From Meghimatium bilineatum (lineage: Eukaryota > Mollusca > Gastropoda > Stylommatophora > Philomycidae): a stretch of 64,000 nucleotides of DNA. Position 1 is the stretch's first letter; each line of letters starts with the position of its first letter. This document shows positions 34,626 to 44,227 of the stretch, in pieces. The stretch lies in the NCBI GenBank assembly GCA_034231615.1, contig CM067318.1:32319723-32383722 (forward strand), read 5' to 3'. The position numbers were made by a program, and so were the translations under genes. The notes under the pieces are model-generated. The model was not told the origin of the DNA. It searched no databases and saw only the letters and a program-made list of their open reading frames with translations.

Positions 34626-34760
34626 AACTTTGTGACACAGAAGTGAAAAGGAGAATGAGAGTGGATACAAGTACTTGCAATGACATGATGAAAATATTAA
34701 CATCCAAATAAATGAGAAACTAAAAATGAGAATTATAAAATGCTATATCTATTCTGAAAA

Positions 34761-35048
34761 CCTAATGTAGAGGTGTTGAAAGAGTCAAATGTGAAACTGA
34801 CCTTAATCAACAATATAAGAAAAAGGCAATCTTCTTTTTTTGGCCACTTCATGAGACAGGCAGGTTTAGAGAACATAGTCACAACAGGCAAAATTGAAGG
34901 CAAAAGAGACAGAGGGCGACAACGTGAGAAAATATTAGACAGACAACCTGGCACGGCAAGGAAACAACAACGACTTTGATACATAATACTGTGGACAGAG
35001 AGCTGTGGAGAGCCATGACCGCATACGCCAGCTGGCATGGCACCTGAT
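34761..35048 (+). mobile_element. RTE-B LINE end nested in RTE-A
   Basis: Nearly the same sequence as 61942-62430 and 51408-51664: LINNIRKRQSSFFGHFMRQ, then GLENIVTTGKIEGKRDRGRQ, and an end at GGCATGGCACCTGATGATGATGG. The flanks TCTATTCT and ATATTCT may be a short target duplication. Confidence 0.8.
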
Positions 35049-35225
35049 GATGATGGTGACATATATTCTACATGAATGTATGAATAAGAAAATATGGATA
35101 ATGAACTAAAAGAAACAACTGATGCCTTTTAGATATGGATATACAGAAGTATAAGGAGAATTCATGGAGAGAGAAGAAAACAAATAGCTTCTGGCAGTAG
35201 TTCCCGTTGAAAAAAGAATGCTAAA

Positions 35226-35415
35226 ACAAATAAACATCAAGTAAATAAAGTACTTTGGACATATTAAAAGAAAAGACACCTGGTTAAAGAAATAAACATC
35301 ACGTAAATAAAGTAATTTGGACATATTAAAAGAAAAGACACCTGGTTAAAGAAATAAACATCAAGTAAATACAGTACTTTGGACATATTAAAAGAAAAGA
35401 CACCTGGTTAAAGAC
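35226..35415. repeat. Triplicated ~60-bp LINE segment
   Basis: Three direct copies of a segment containing AAATAAACATCAAGTAAATA and AAAAGACACCTGGTTAAAG, duplicated inside the RTE-A coding relic. Confidence 0.8.
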
Positions 35416-35431
35416 CTTAGGGCAGAGTTGA

Positions 35432-35598
35432 CAATCAATAAAAGGTAATACTGCTAGTAAAACTGTCTGAAAATAGTACTCACGTTGGAAACAAGTAATG
35501 AAGTTTTACTGAACGACGACTGTGATAATGTGCTAATCGACGACTGTGATAATGTGCTAATCGTCGTTAAGTAAACTTCACTACCTGTTTCCCACGTG
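35432..35598. mobile_element. Foldback (MITE-like) insertion
   Basis: Contains two ~40-bp inverted arms (35479-35519 and 35561-35600; CTCACGTTGGAAACAAGTAA against a reverse copy with a few changes). Between them is a duplicated GACTGTGATAATGTGCTAATC unit. The 13-base AGGGCAGAGTTGA occurs at 35419-35431 and again at 35599-35611, a likely target duplication. No coding capacity. Confidence 0.6.
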
Positions 35599-35814
35599 AG
35601 GGCAGAGTTGAGAGATTGGAAGAAGTAGGTAGAGATACTAGTTGGAGGGAAACATAAAGAGGTTGACTGGTTATAATTTAGCAGAGTGCATCACCAAAGC
35701 AAAAGACAGAATATGCTGGATCTTCGTTGCAGCTAATCTTCGTTGCGGAGACGGCACTTGATGATGATGAAGAGCCTATCTTGACATTATATTACACTAT
35801 ATTGATCAATGATG

Positions 35815-36690
35815 AATGTAAAATGTATTTCATAATTAGATAAATATTGATAGATGATTACAGTAAAATGTCTTATGTATGATTACTGCAAAATATACTG
35901 ATATGTGATTACTGTAAAATGTATTAAAAGTAAAATGTATTGATGTTAAAATGTATTGATAGTAAAACGTATTGCCGATGCCTACTGTAAAATGTATTGA
36001 TGTATGATTACTGTAAATTGTGTTTCTGTATGATTACTATAAAATGTATTGATGGATGAATACTGTAAAATGTATTAATGTATGATTACTGGGAATGTAT
36101 TGATGGATCACTGCTGTAAAATATATTAATGTATGATTACTGTAAAACGTATTGATGGATGATTACTGTAAAATGTATGATTACTGTAAAATGTATGATT
36201 ACTGTAAAATGTATTGATGGGTGATTACTGTAAAATTAATTAATGTATGATTACTGTAAAATGTATTGGTGTTTGATTACTGTAACATATATGGATGTAT
36301 GACTACTGTAAAATGTGTTGATGGATAATGGCTGTAAAATGTATTGAAGGATGATTATTATAAAATGTATTGTTGGTAAATGTATTGATATTAAAATATA
36401 TTGATAGTAAAATGTATTGTTGCTGCCTACTATAAAATATATTGTTGTGTGATTACTGTAAAATGTATTGATGTATTATTACTGTAAAATGTATTAATAT
36501 ATGATTACTGTAAAAAAATTAATATTTAATTCCTGTAAAATGCATTGTTGTATGATTATTATAAAAATGCATTGCATAATGTAAAATGTATTGTTAGATG
36601 ACTAATGTAAAATGTATTGATGGATGATTTTTGTAAAAAGTATTGATGAAAAAATGTATAGCTGATGCATACTGTAAAATGTATTATTTT
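35815..36690. repeat. ~26-bp AT-rich minisatellite
   Basis: Many degenerate units of TGTAAAATGTATTGATGTAT followed by GATTAC. Unit length varies from 12 to 30 bases. Confidence 0.88.
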
Positions 36691-36789
36691 TCTTCTCCTA
36701 CGTTCGCTCTCTGGTAACCAACAATGTAGTTTGTGTGATTTCCGCCGGGGAGCGTGAAGTACGTGAAAAGATCATCTGTTATATATTGC

Positions 36790-36868
36790 ATATAGAAAAT
36801 ATATATACTTTATGGAGAATACAAGTCTGGGAAAATATATATACTTTATGGAGAATACAAGTCTGGGA
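36790..36868. repeat. Two 36-bp direct repeats
   Basis: GAAAATATATATACTTTATG followed by GAGAATACAAGTCTGG occurs twice in a row. Confidence 0.9.
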
Positions 36869-37101
36869 AAATATCTCAAGGTCGATATCTCGGTACAAAA
36901 ATGTGTGCAAACGCGATATATGCATGATGCATGCATTGATGATGGATAATGAAAACAGGATGCCAATTGGTCGTTTTGCATGGAGGAGAAAGATCAGGAC
37001 TGGTATAAAAACAAAGGAGAATGTAATATCAGTTAGTCCAAGGGCTGCACGTCTAACAAGACACATTTTATTACATGATGGTACAAGCTGGCCTCGGATT
37101 C

Positions 37102-37520
37102 TTTGTACATACTGTGGAAGACACTTTGTACATACTGTGGAAGACACTTTGTACATACTGTGGAAGACACTTTGTACATACTGTGGAAGACACTTTGTAC
37201 ATAATGTGGAAGACACTTTGTACATACTGTGGTAGACACTTTGTACATACTGTGGAAGACACTTTGTACATACTGTGGAAGACACTTTGTACATACTGTG
37301 GAAGACACTTTGTACATACTGTGGAAGACACTTTGTACATACTGTGGAAGACACTTTGTACATACTGTGGAAGACACTTTGTACATACTGTGGAAGACAC
37401 TTTGTACATACTGTGGAAGACACTTTGTACATACTATGGAAGACACTTTGTACATACTGTAGAAGACACTTTGTACATACTGTGGAAGACACTTTGTACA
37501 TACTGTGGAAGACACTTTGT
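37102..37520. repeat. 23-bp minisatellite
   Basis: 18 copies of TTTGTACATACTGTGGAAGA plus CAC. Because 23 is not a multiple of 3 and no frame gives a stop, frames on both strands stay open and produce long artefact proteins. Confidence 0.95.
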
Positions 37521-37594
37521 GGCTCTGATTGGTCTTGCATATCACATCCATCATCGTCATAGATCGTGTATTAGATTTCTTACAACACAACAAT

Positions 37595-38960
37595 ATACTT
37601 CTTCTTCTTTTGCGTTCGGCATCTGCAGTCATGTTATATTGTCAGGACTGTCGTCAGGGCGAAGTCCACTGTCTTCTCCAGATCAGAAGTGTTGCCCCTT
37701 AGCTTTTGCCTCACAGCTGTATCCTCTGGCCAGGTCTGCTGTCTCTACTCTTTGTATGTTGGGCAGTCCTGAAGTATGTGTTCAGGATCCACATGGACAT
37801 TCATCTGTGTATGAGATCCTCAATCGGTAAAGGTGACACAACAGTCTGCAGTAGCCTGTTCTAAGGCGAAATAGTGTAGTCTGTTGATATCTTTGGAGGT
37901 GATGTACTGCATCATGTTTGTTTTCCACTTCCATTTCTTTCTTCAACTTTGCTGTGTATGTGTTCTGGATTATTGCTTTAGCTTCTCTGTAGGACAGTGG
38001 GTGTCTTTATTGCTCCATTCCGCTTCCTGTTTTGACAGAGAATACGCTTTTTCATTTCCCATGATTCCACAGCGTGATGGTATCCATTTAAGGGAATAGC
38101 TGACGATTATTGGATATGTCCAAGTTCTTGTCTGATGTTGTGCAGAAGGCTTTCATTTCTGTTGCTCCGGATTGATTCCAGTAGGAATCTACAATCTGTG
38201 AATATAGATATCTTCTTTGGTCTTGGAAGTCCTGGTTCGGTAAAAATTTGAAGAACATGATAGAGTGCAACTGTTTCTACTGTAAAGTTGGAGGAGTATT
38301 TCCCAGTTGAAAAATCTTTAGATATTGTCATCCCGTCTTTCAGTCTTATAGGAATTACGTCTTTTCCATTCATGACTGCTTCCTCTGCCGATCCATCTGT
38401 GTAGACATGTTCCTTGAGATTGTATTTTCTTTCTATCATTTCTAGCCTCAATGCTTTTAGTTGGGGTGAAGTCTGGTATAGTCTTCATCTGTGTAGACAT
38501 GTTCCTTGAGATTGTATTTTCTTTCTATCATTTCTAGCCTCAATGCTTTTAGTTGGGGTGGAGTCTGGTATAGTCTTCATCTGTGTAGACATGTTCCTTG
38601 AGATTGTATTTTCTTTCTATTATTTCTAGCCTCAATGCTTTTAGTTGGGGTGGAGTCTGGTATAGTCTTTTTTACTTATACCATAAACCTCTGTTATTAT
38701 GGAGACGTTTTGGAGACTATTGTCTGGCTCTTCAAAATCAGTTAGTGCTTCAATTTCAGTTGGGAGGTTTGTGAAATCTTTATGTTGTTGATGGAGATGG
38801 TTGGAGCTCCGTCTGATATCTCGCCCCGTTCTGGTAGACAGGAACACCAGTTTGGTCAGCGATTGCTTATTCGTCCAGAGGCTTAAATCGCAGCTGGCTT
38901 CTATATCTAGAGGCTTCTCCACTATCCGCCTTCTGTCTACGCTGCTGGTAGGAGTCGATA
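37595..38960 (-). pseudogene. I-type LINE C-terminus with RNase H and CPCG/EHILQDCP end
   Basis: Minus-strand relic. From 38960 down: a linker (STRTGRDIRRSSNHLHQQ, LPTEIEALTDFEEP), an RNase H domain at 38451-38107 (YTDGSAEEAV with the first Asp, SNFTVETVAL with the Glu, IFTDCRFLL with the second Asp), then WIPSRCGIMGNEKAY (the last catalytic Asp is Tyr). A C-terminal cysteine region follows (CPCGS, EHILQDCPTYKE, RQQTWPEDT, LEKTVDFALTTVLTI) and a stop near 37640. The 3' end reads CGAACGCAAAAGAAGAAGAAG. Frames shift several times. A 92-bp segment before the RNase H motif is triplicated. Confidence 0.82.
38394..38670. repeat. Three 92-bp direct repeats within the I-type LINE relic
   Basis: Copies begin at 38394, 38486 and 38578, each starting CATCTGTGTAGACATGTTCC. 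They cover the part coding for the YTD motif of RNase H, so the domain start is present in triplicate. Confidence 0.88.
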
Positions 38961-39083
38961 GAATCCCCCCTCCCTGGAACAATAATACATCGTCTATCGT
39001 ATATGTACATATGTGCATGTATATGTACAATAATATGTGCTGTCATCTAGAAAGATGAAAATGTGCCTACTGCTATAGCAAAT

Positions 39084-39548
39084 ATGTAGTATCTGTCTAC
39101 AGCATTTGTGTTCACAAGTCATGTGTAGTATCTGTCTACAGCATTTGTGTTCACAAGTCATATGTAGTATCTGTCTACAGCATTTGTGTTCACAAGTCAT
39201 ATGTAGTATCTGTCTACAGCATTTGTGTTCACAAGTCATATGCAGTATCTGTCTACAGCATTTGTGTTAACAAGTCATATGTAGTATCTGTCTACAGCAT
39301 TTGTGTTCACAAGTCACATGTAGTATCTGTCTACAGCCTTTACGTTCACAAGTCATATGTAGTATCTGTCTACAGCATTTGTGTTCACAAGTCATATGTA
39401 GTATCTGTCTACAGCATTTACGTTCACAAGTCATATTTAGTATCTGTCTACAGCATTTACGTTCACAAGTCATATGTAGTATCTGTCTACAGCATTTGTG
39501 TTCACAAGTCATATGTAGTATCTGTCTACAGCATGTATGTTCACACAA
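39084..39548. repeat. 39-bp minisatellite
   Basis: About 12 units of TATGTAGTATCTGTCTACAG followed by CATTTGTGTTCACAAGTCA. Both strands are open and give Cys-rich artefact peptides. Confidence 0.95.
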
Positions 39549-39807
39549 GTCCGTATCCTTCTCTCAACACCTGATATGAGGGTCACAATTTAACATCCAT
39601 ACGTTATGATGGATAATACTAATGGTTCGCATAGTTTCACCTCAATTTCAATACTGATGTTCCTTTCCAATATGCTTAGAAGTCTTGACATGGTCACCAC
39701 AGCGGTTTCTAACCGGTTCTTAACTTCTTTGAGAATCATTCATCATTGTGTAAGTGTGTATACATACATGTGATTCCCAGGTATTTAATGTGTTAATTTT
39801 CTTTCTT

Positions 39808-39957
39808 TTTTTCCCCCTTCTTCTTCTCTCTTGTAGCAGGACAATGTACCTGCTAGATTTCCAGCAGCATGTAGTCCAGGTAATGGAAATGCGTTTGTCG
39901 CCTTTGTATTTACACCAATGACCCGACACATCCGTTTCGGTGGAATGTGTTCAATTT
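39808..39957 (-). mobile_element. SINE B copy
   Basis: The plus strand shows CTTCTTCTTCTCTCTTGTAG, CAGGACAATGTACCTGC, TTTCCAGCAGCATGTAGTCC and GACCCGACACATCCG. Confidence 0.75.
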
Positions 39958-40238
39958 AAAAGTGTTCTCTTCCTGTAATTTCTGCCCAATTATAATATTA
40001 CGTTTTTGTATGTTTCTACTATTAACCAATCTTTTTCTTTTGTCTATATTGATTTTCATTCCATTTCTTTTTCTTACTTGTTCTAATTTAGAGGTTTGTT
40101 GTAGTTCTTGTTCTGACTTATAAAGGCACAAACATCACAATTTTTCTGTAAACTAACAGTACAACTTTACGCTGAAGGTAGTTATATCTATGAGATACAT
40201 CTTCCAGTGTAAAGGTAACAACCCTAAACATGAAGTAT

Positions 40239-40311
40239 CATCATCAAGTGCCGTCTCCGCAACGAAGGTTGGCTGCAACGTATCTCCAACATCTCCTGTC
40301 TCTTGTCTTTC
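40239..40311 (-). mobile_element. Very short (73-bp) RTE-A LINE insertion, copy 4
   Basis: Minus-strand RTE-A 3' end, from ATCATCATCAAGTGCCGTCT through CGTTGCGGAGAC in reverse. It is flanked by a perfect 13-base duplication AAACATGAAGTAT (40226-40238 and 40312-40324). Confidence 0.88.
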
Positions 40312-40351
40312 AAACATGAAGTATATGGCTGGAATAATACTGGGAAAATGT

Positions 40352-40472
40352 CAAGATAAACAAAAAAAGGTAGATGTGTTACCGAAATAAAACGTAAAAC
40401 AACCTTATATCTCGTCGTTAGGTTGTTTTATGTTTTATTTCGGTAACACATCTACCTATTTTTGTTATCTTG
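40352..40472. repeat. Long hairpin with ~53-bp arms
   Basis: Left arm 40352-40405 and right arm 40420-40472. The inner 38 bases (GTAGATGTGTTACCGAAATA core) differ by one base, and the outer ~15 differ by small indels. The loop is 14 bases. Confidence 0.88.
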
Positions 40473-40479
40473 TAGTTAT

Positions 40480-40765
40480 ATCTATATTTGTTTAAGGTGT
40501 TTATATCTATATTTTGTTGAAAGTGGCTACATCTATATTTGAAAGTAGTTATTTCAATATTTGGTAAAAGTTATAGCTATATTTGATAGTAACATTTTCT
40601 TTTTGACAGTAGTTATTAGTAGTTATATCTATATTTCATAGTAATTATGTTTATATTATATTGAAAATAATTTTATATATATATATGTAAATAATATTGT
40701 CCATACTACATTCAAAGTAATTATATCTACGTTATATTTATAGCAGTTATCAGTGGCGTTGTATC
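40480..40765. repeat. Degenerate AT-rich repeat
   Basis: Variants of GTAGTTATATCTATATTTG at loose ~20-45-base spacing. Confidence 0.7.
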
Positions 40766-40769
40766 AATA

Positions 40770-41260
40770 GATTCATAAATGCTCGGCGTCCCCTCACATG
40801 ATTAAACAACTTAAAGAACGCACACAAATTTAGTTATTTACTATAAACATTACAGAACTATGATCGCATATTTATTCTAATTTTGAAAGTTTTCTGTCCT
40901 TGACGCCATGATGATGTATGCTCTTTATAATCACGGACGTTAGTCCAATTTGGAAATATCAGAGCTCTCAAATATCAAAAATTGGTGGAGCTATTAGTTA
41001 TGGTAATCCAGCTACCACGACCTCCGGAAATAACATAAACCTAAAGTTATTTTCATCACGTTGTTGTTAGATGTATAGAGGGCAATAACTACGTCATACT
41101 GCAAGCTGACTAAGTACATAATGATTAACTCCCTTGCATAGTTTATCAGAATGTTGATTTAACCGGGCGTGTAGTAGGATACCGTTTGTGGATACAGTTT
41201 ATCAAAGCAATAGATATATCTATATTTTCAACTATTTATTACTAGAAAGTTTAGTTTGTT
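40770..41260. other. Unrecognised sequence
   Basis: ACGGACGTTAGTCCAATTTG at about 40934 nearly matches 13087-13106 beside the Helitron start. Otherwise nothing. Confidence 0.4.
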
Positions 41261-41261
41261 G

Positions 41262-41437
41262 CGCTATCTTCTTCTTCATCGTTCATTCTCAAACTCCCGC
41301 TGGAATTTTCTTGTAACAAAACCAAATTCTACTAGATTTCCAGAAGGATGTAGCCCAAAGAATAGAAATGCGTTATATAACCGTTTTATTTGAGCAAATG
41401 ACCCGATACATCCATCTTCAGCGGATATTGCATTATA
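41262..41437 (-). mobile_element. SINE B copy
   Basis: The plus strand shows ATCTTCTTCTTCATCGTTC, CTCAAACTCCCGCTGG, TTTCCAGAAGGATGTAGCCC and GACCCGATACATCCATCTTC. Confidence 0.72.
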
Positions 41438-41470
41438 ATTTTGCGTGGAATCATATGGAATGCGTGGTCA

Positions 41471-42430
41471 AAGGTAATAATTGTTTAGATCATTATTGCA
41501 CTCAAGTAATAATTGTTTAGATCATTATTGCACTCAAGTAATAATTGTTTAGATCATTATTGCACTCAAGTAATACTTGTTTAGGTCATTATTGCACTCA
41601 CATTAATAATTGTTTAGATCATTATTGCACTCAAGTAATAATTGTTTAGGTCATTATTGCACTCACATTAATAATTGTTTAGATCATTATTGCACTCAAG
41701 TAATAATTGTTTAGATCATTATTGCACTCAAGTAATAATTGTTTAGATCATTATTGCACTCAAGTAATAATTGTTTAGATCATTATTGCACTCAAGTAAT
41801 AATTGTTTAGATCATTATTGCACTTAAGTAATAATTGTTTAGATCATTATTGCACTTAAGTAATAATTGTTTAGATCATTATTGCACTTAAGTAATAATT
41901 GTTTAGATCATTATTGCACTTAAGTAATAATTGTTTAGATCATTATTGCACTTAAGTAATAATTGTTTAGATCATTATTGCACTTAAGTAATAATTGTTT
42001 AGATCATTATTGCACTTAAGTAATAATTGTTTAGATCATTATTGCACTCAAGTAATAATTGTTTAGATCATTATTGCACTCAAGTAATAATTGTTTAGAT
42101 CATTATTGCACTCAAGTAATAATTGTTTAGATCATTATTGAACTCAAGTAATAATTGTTTAGATCATTATTGCACTTAAGTAATAATTGTTTAGATCATT
42201 ATTGCACTTAAGTAATAATTGTTTAGATCATTATTGACCTTAGGAAATAATTGTTTAGGTCATTATTGCACTCACATTAATAATTCTTTAGATCATTATT
42301 GCACTTAAGTAATAATTGTTTAGATCATTATTGCACTTAAGTAATAATTGTTTAGATCATTATTGCACTTAAGTAATAATTGTTTATGTCATTATTGCAC
42401 TCACATTTATAATTCTTTAGATCATTAGTA
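41471..42430. repeat. 32-bp minisatellite
   Basis: About 30 units of AAGTAATAATTGTTTAGATC followed by ATTATTGCACTC. A CACTTAAG subtype fills the middle and right of the array. Occasional CACATT replaces CAAG. Confidence 0.95.
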
Positions 42431-42480
42431 CTGATCATGATGTTCGTCCGTCAAAATCGACGATGACCAAAAACTCAACC

Positions 42481-42529
<49 letters not shown>
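42481..42529. repeat. AAT microsatellite
   Basis: About 16 AAT units. On the minus strand it is a probable 3' tail of the LINE with the C2H2 end. Confidence 0.93.
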
Positions 42530-42609
42530 GTAATAACAAATAATAAAGTTAATAGTGCGTTTTTAAATGACTAACAAGTCCAATGCGCTCACAAAATGTT
42601 CTTCTACAG

Positions 42610-42692
42610 AATTGACAAGTGTAGAGAATTGACAAGTGTAGAGAATTGACAAGTGTAGAGAATTGACAAGTGTAGAGAATTGACAAGTGTAG
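42610..42692. repeat. 17-bp repeats
   Basis: Five units of ATTGACAAGTGTAGAGA. Confidence 0.93.
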
Positions 42693-42771
42693 AGGGTGTC
42701 TATGGGACGTTGAGATAATTTTTATTTTGTACGTGCTCGCTTCTGTCATTAGTACTATTTAACTGACTGTA

Positions 42772-43050
42772 TTACATTGCAGCGTTCACATAGACTGTAT
42801 TACATTGCAGCGGTCACATAGACTGTATTACATTGCAGCGGTCACATAGACTGTATTATATTGCAGCGGTCACATAGACTGTATTACATTGCAGCGGTCA
42901 CATAGACTGTATTACATTGCAGCGGTCACATAGACTGTATTACATTGCAGCGGTCACATAGATTGTATTACATTGCAGCGGTCACATAGAATGTATTACA
43001 TTGCAGCGGTCACATAGATTGTATTACATTGCAGCGGTCACATAGACTGT
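42772..43050. repeat. 28-bp minisatellite
   Basis: 10 units of ACATTGCAGCGGTCACATAG followed by ACTGTATT. Confidence 0.95.
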
Positions 43051-43137
43051 AAGGTCAACAGTGACCGATATCAGCAAATGTTTGCCAGCTTTCATCTGAT
43101 TGGAAATATGCGTGCACAATATGGAGCATATCTTCTA

Positions 43138-43321
43138 CACACAGAGAGAGGGAGGGAGGGAGAGGGAGGGAGGGAGAGAGAGGGAGGGAGGGAGAGGGAG
43201 GGAGGGAGAGGGAGGGAGAGAGAGGGAGAGATCACCACTGAGTGGACGATTTCTCAGAGCATATCTTCTACACAGACACATAGATCTCCACCGAAAGATA
43301 TTTCTCGGAGCATATAATCTA

Positions 43322-43358
<37 letters not shown>

Positions 43359-43391
43359 ACTGATTGTGAGATTTCTCAGAACATATTTTCT

Positions 43392-43438
<47 letters not shown>

Positions 43439-44105
43439 AAGAGAAAGAGAGAGAAAGAGAGAGAAATCTTCACTGATTTGGAATTCTCAAAGCATATCTT
43501 CCACACATACACACACACACACACACACAGGTCCCAATTGTGTGGGATATTTTTCAGAGCATATCTTCTATAAACACACACACACATATCTACACTGAAT
43601 GGAAGATTTCTTAAAACATATCTTCTTCACACACACACACACACACACACACTCACATATATACACTGAGTGGAAGATTTCTTAAAATATATCTTCACAC
43701 ACGCACACGCACACACACACATATCTACACTGAGTGGAAGATTTCTCAGAGCATATCTTATACCGTGATTTTCAACATTCGTATAGGACCTCTCAGCAGA
43801 AAGTAAACATGACCTAGAAGGCAAATTTTTTATTCTTTACGTGCATTTCGTTGGCCGACCGTCGCAATTTTTTACTATGGCGACTCCGAGTTTATAACTA
43901 GTGACCAATGAAAATCACGACAATAATCAAAAAACGTCACGGATGAGGGCTTGTTTATGTTCTGTTGAGAGGTCTATACTGGAGCCTGTCATGTTTCCAC
44001 ACACACACACACAGACACACACACACACACAAATAAACAATATCTCCACTGAGTGGGAGATTTGACACAGCATATTTTCTGCACAAGCACACACAGATCT
44101 CTGCT
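43138..44105. repeat. Composite satellite: 45-bp unit plus GA or CA microsatellite
   Basis: Eight to nine copies of a unit like ATCTACACTGAGTGGAAGAT then TTCTCAGAGCATATCTTCTA. Each is followed by a dinucleotide run: GA-type in the first part, CA-type later. A stretch at 43760-43990 containing repeat Z separates the last copy. Confidence 0.85.
43878..43980 (+). repeat. Dispersed repeat Z, copy 1
   Basis: ACTCCGAGTTTATAACTAGT, CAATGAAAATCACGACAATA and a final GAGAGGTCT align with 54705-54805. Confidence 0.55.
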
Positions 44106-44227
44106 GAGTTAAGAACACAATGGACAAATACAAGAGCGTAATAAAGATATCTTTAAAGAAGTTTATTCAAAAAGAGAACTGCTCACTCGCATCAGAAAGA
44201 GAGAGTCCATATTTTTTTTAAAATATA

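Larger units (their letters stand above)
34630..35765 (+). mobile_element. RTE-A LINE, copy 3, carrying three later events
   Basis: Host segments 34630-34760 and 35050-35765 belong to RTE-A (GAAAAGGAGAATGAGAG at the start, CGTTGCGGAGACGGCACTTG at the end). It is interrupted by an RTE-B copy (34761-35048), a 60-bp triplication (35226-35415) and a foldback insert (35432-35598). All frames are broken. Confidence 0.7.
42425..42755 (-). pseudogene. LINE C-terminal C2H2 finger and 3' UTR
   Basis: The minus strand ends with TCQFCRRTFCERIGLVSHLK then TH and a stop, a C2H2 pattern like the C-terminal finger of some RTE-type LINEs (recall: C-x2-C-x-R-x-F-x-x-RIGLxSHxRTH). It is followed by an AAT microsatellite and a possible 3' UTR. 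A 17-bp repeat (42610-42690) sits in the frame just before the finger. Confidence 0.5.

Noticed and set aside
37033-37632. Proteins of about 200-250 residues with repeated CTYCGRHF or QYVQSVFHSM, suggesting zinc fingers
   Set aside because: Products of the 23-bp minisatellite. The same repeat reads open in every frame, and real C2H2 spacing is missing.
39267-39579. Cys-rich repeats (CSICLQHL, CEHKCCRQIL) resembling RING or toxin-like peptides
   Set aside because: They arise from the 39-bp array on both strands, with no signal peptide or start context.
41471-42430. CRISPR-like look of regularly spaced 32-bp repeats
   Set aside because: There are no unique spacers; units abut directly. It is a minisatellite in animal DNA.
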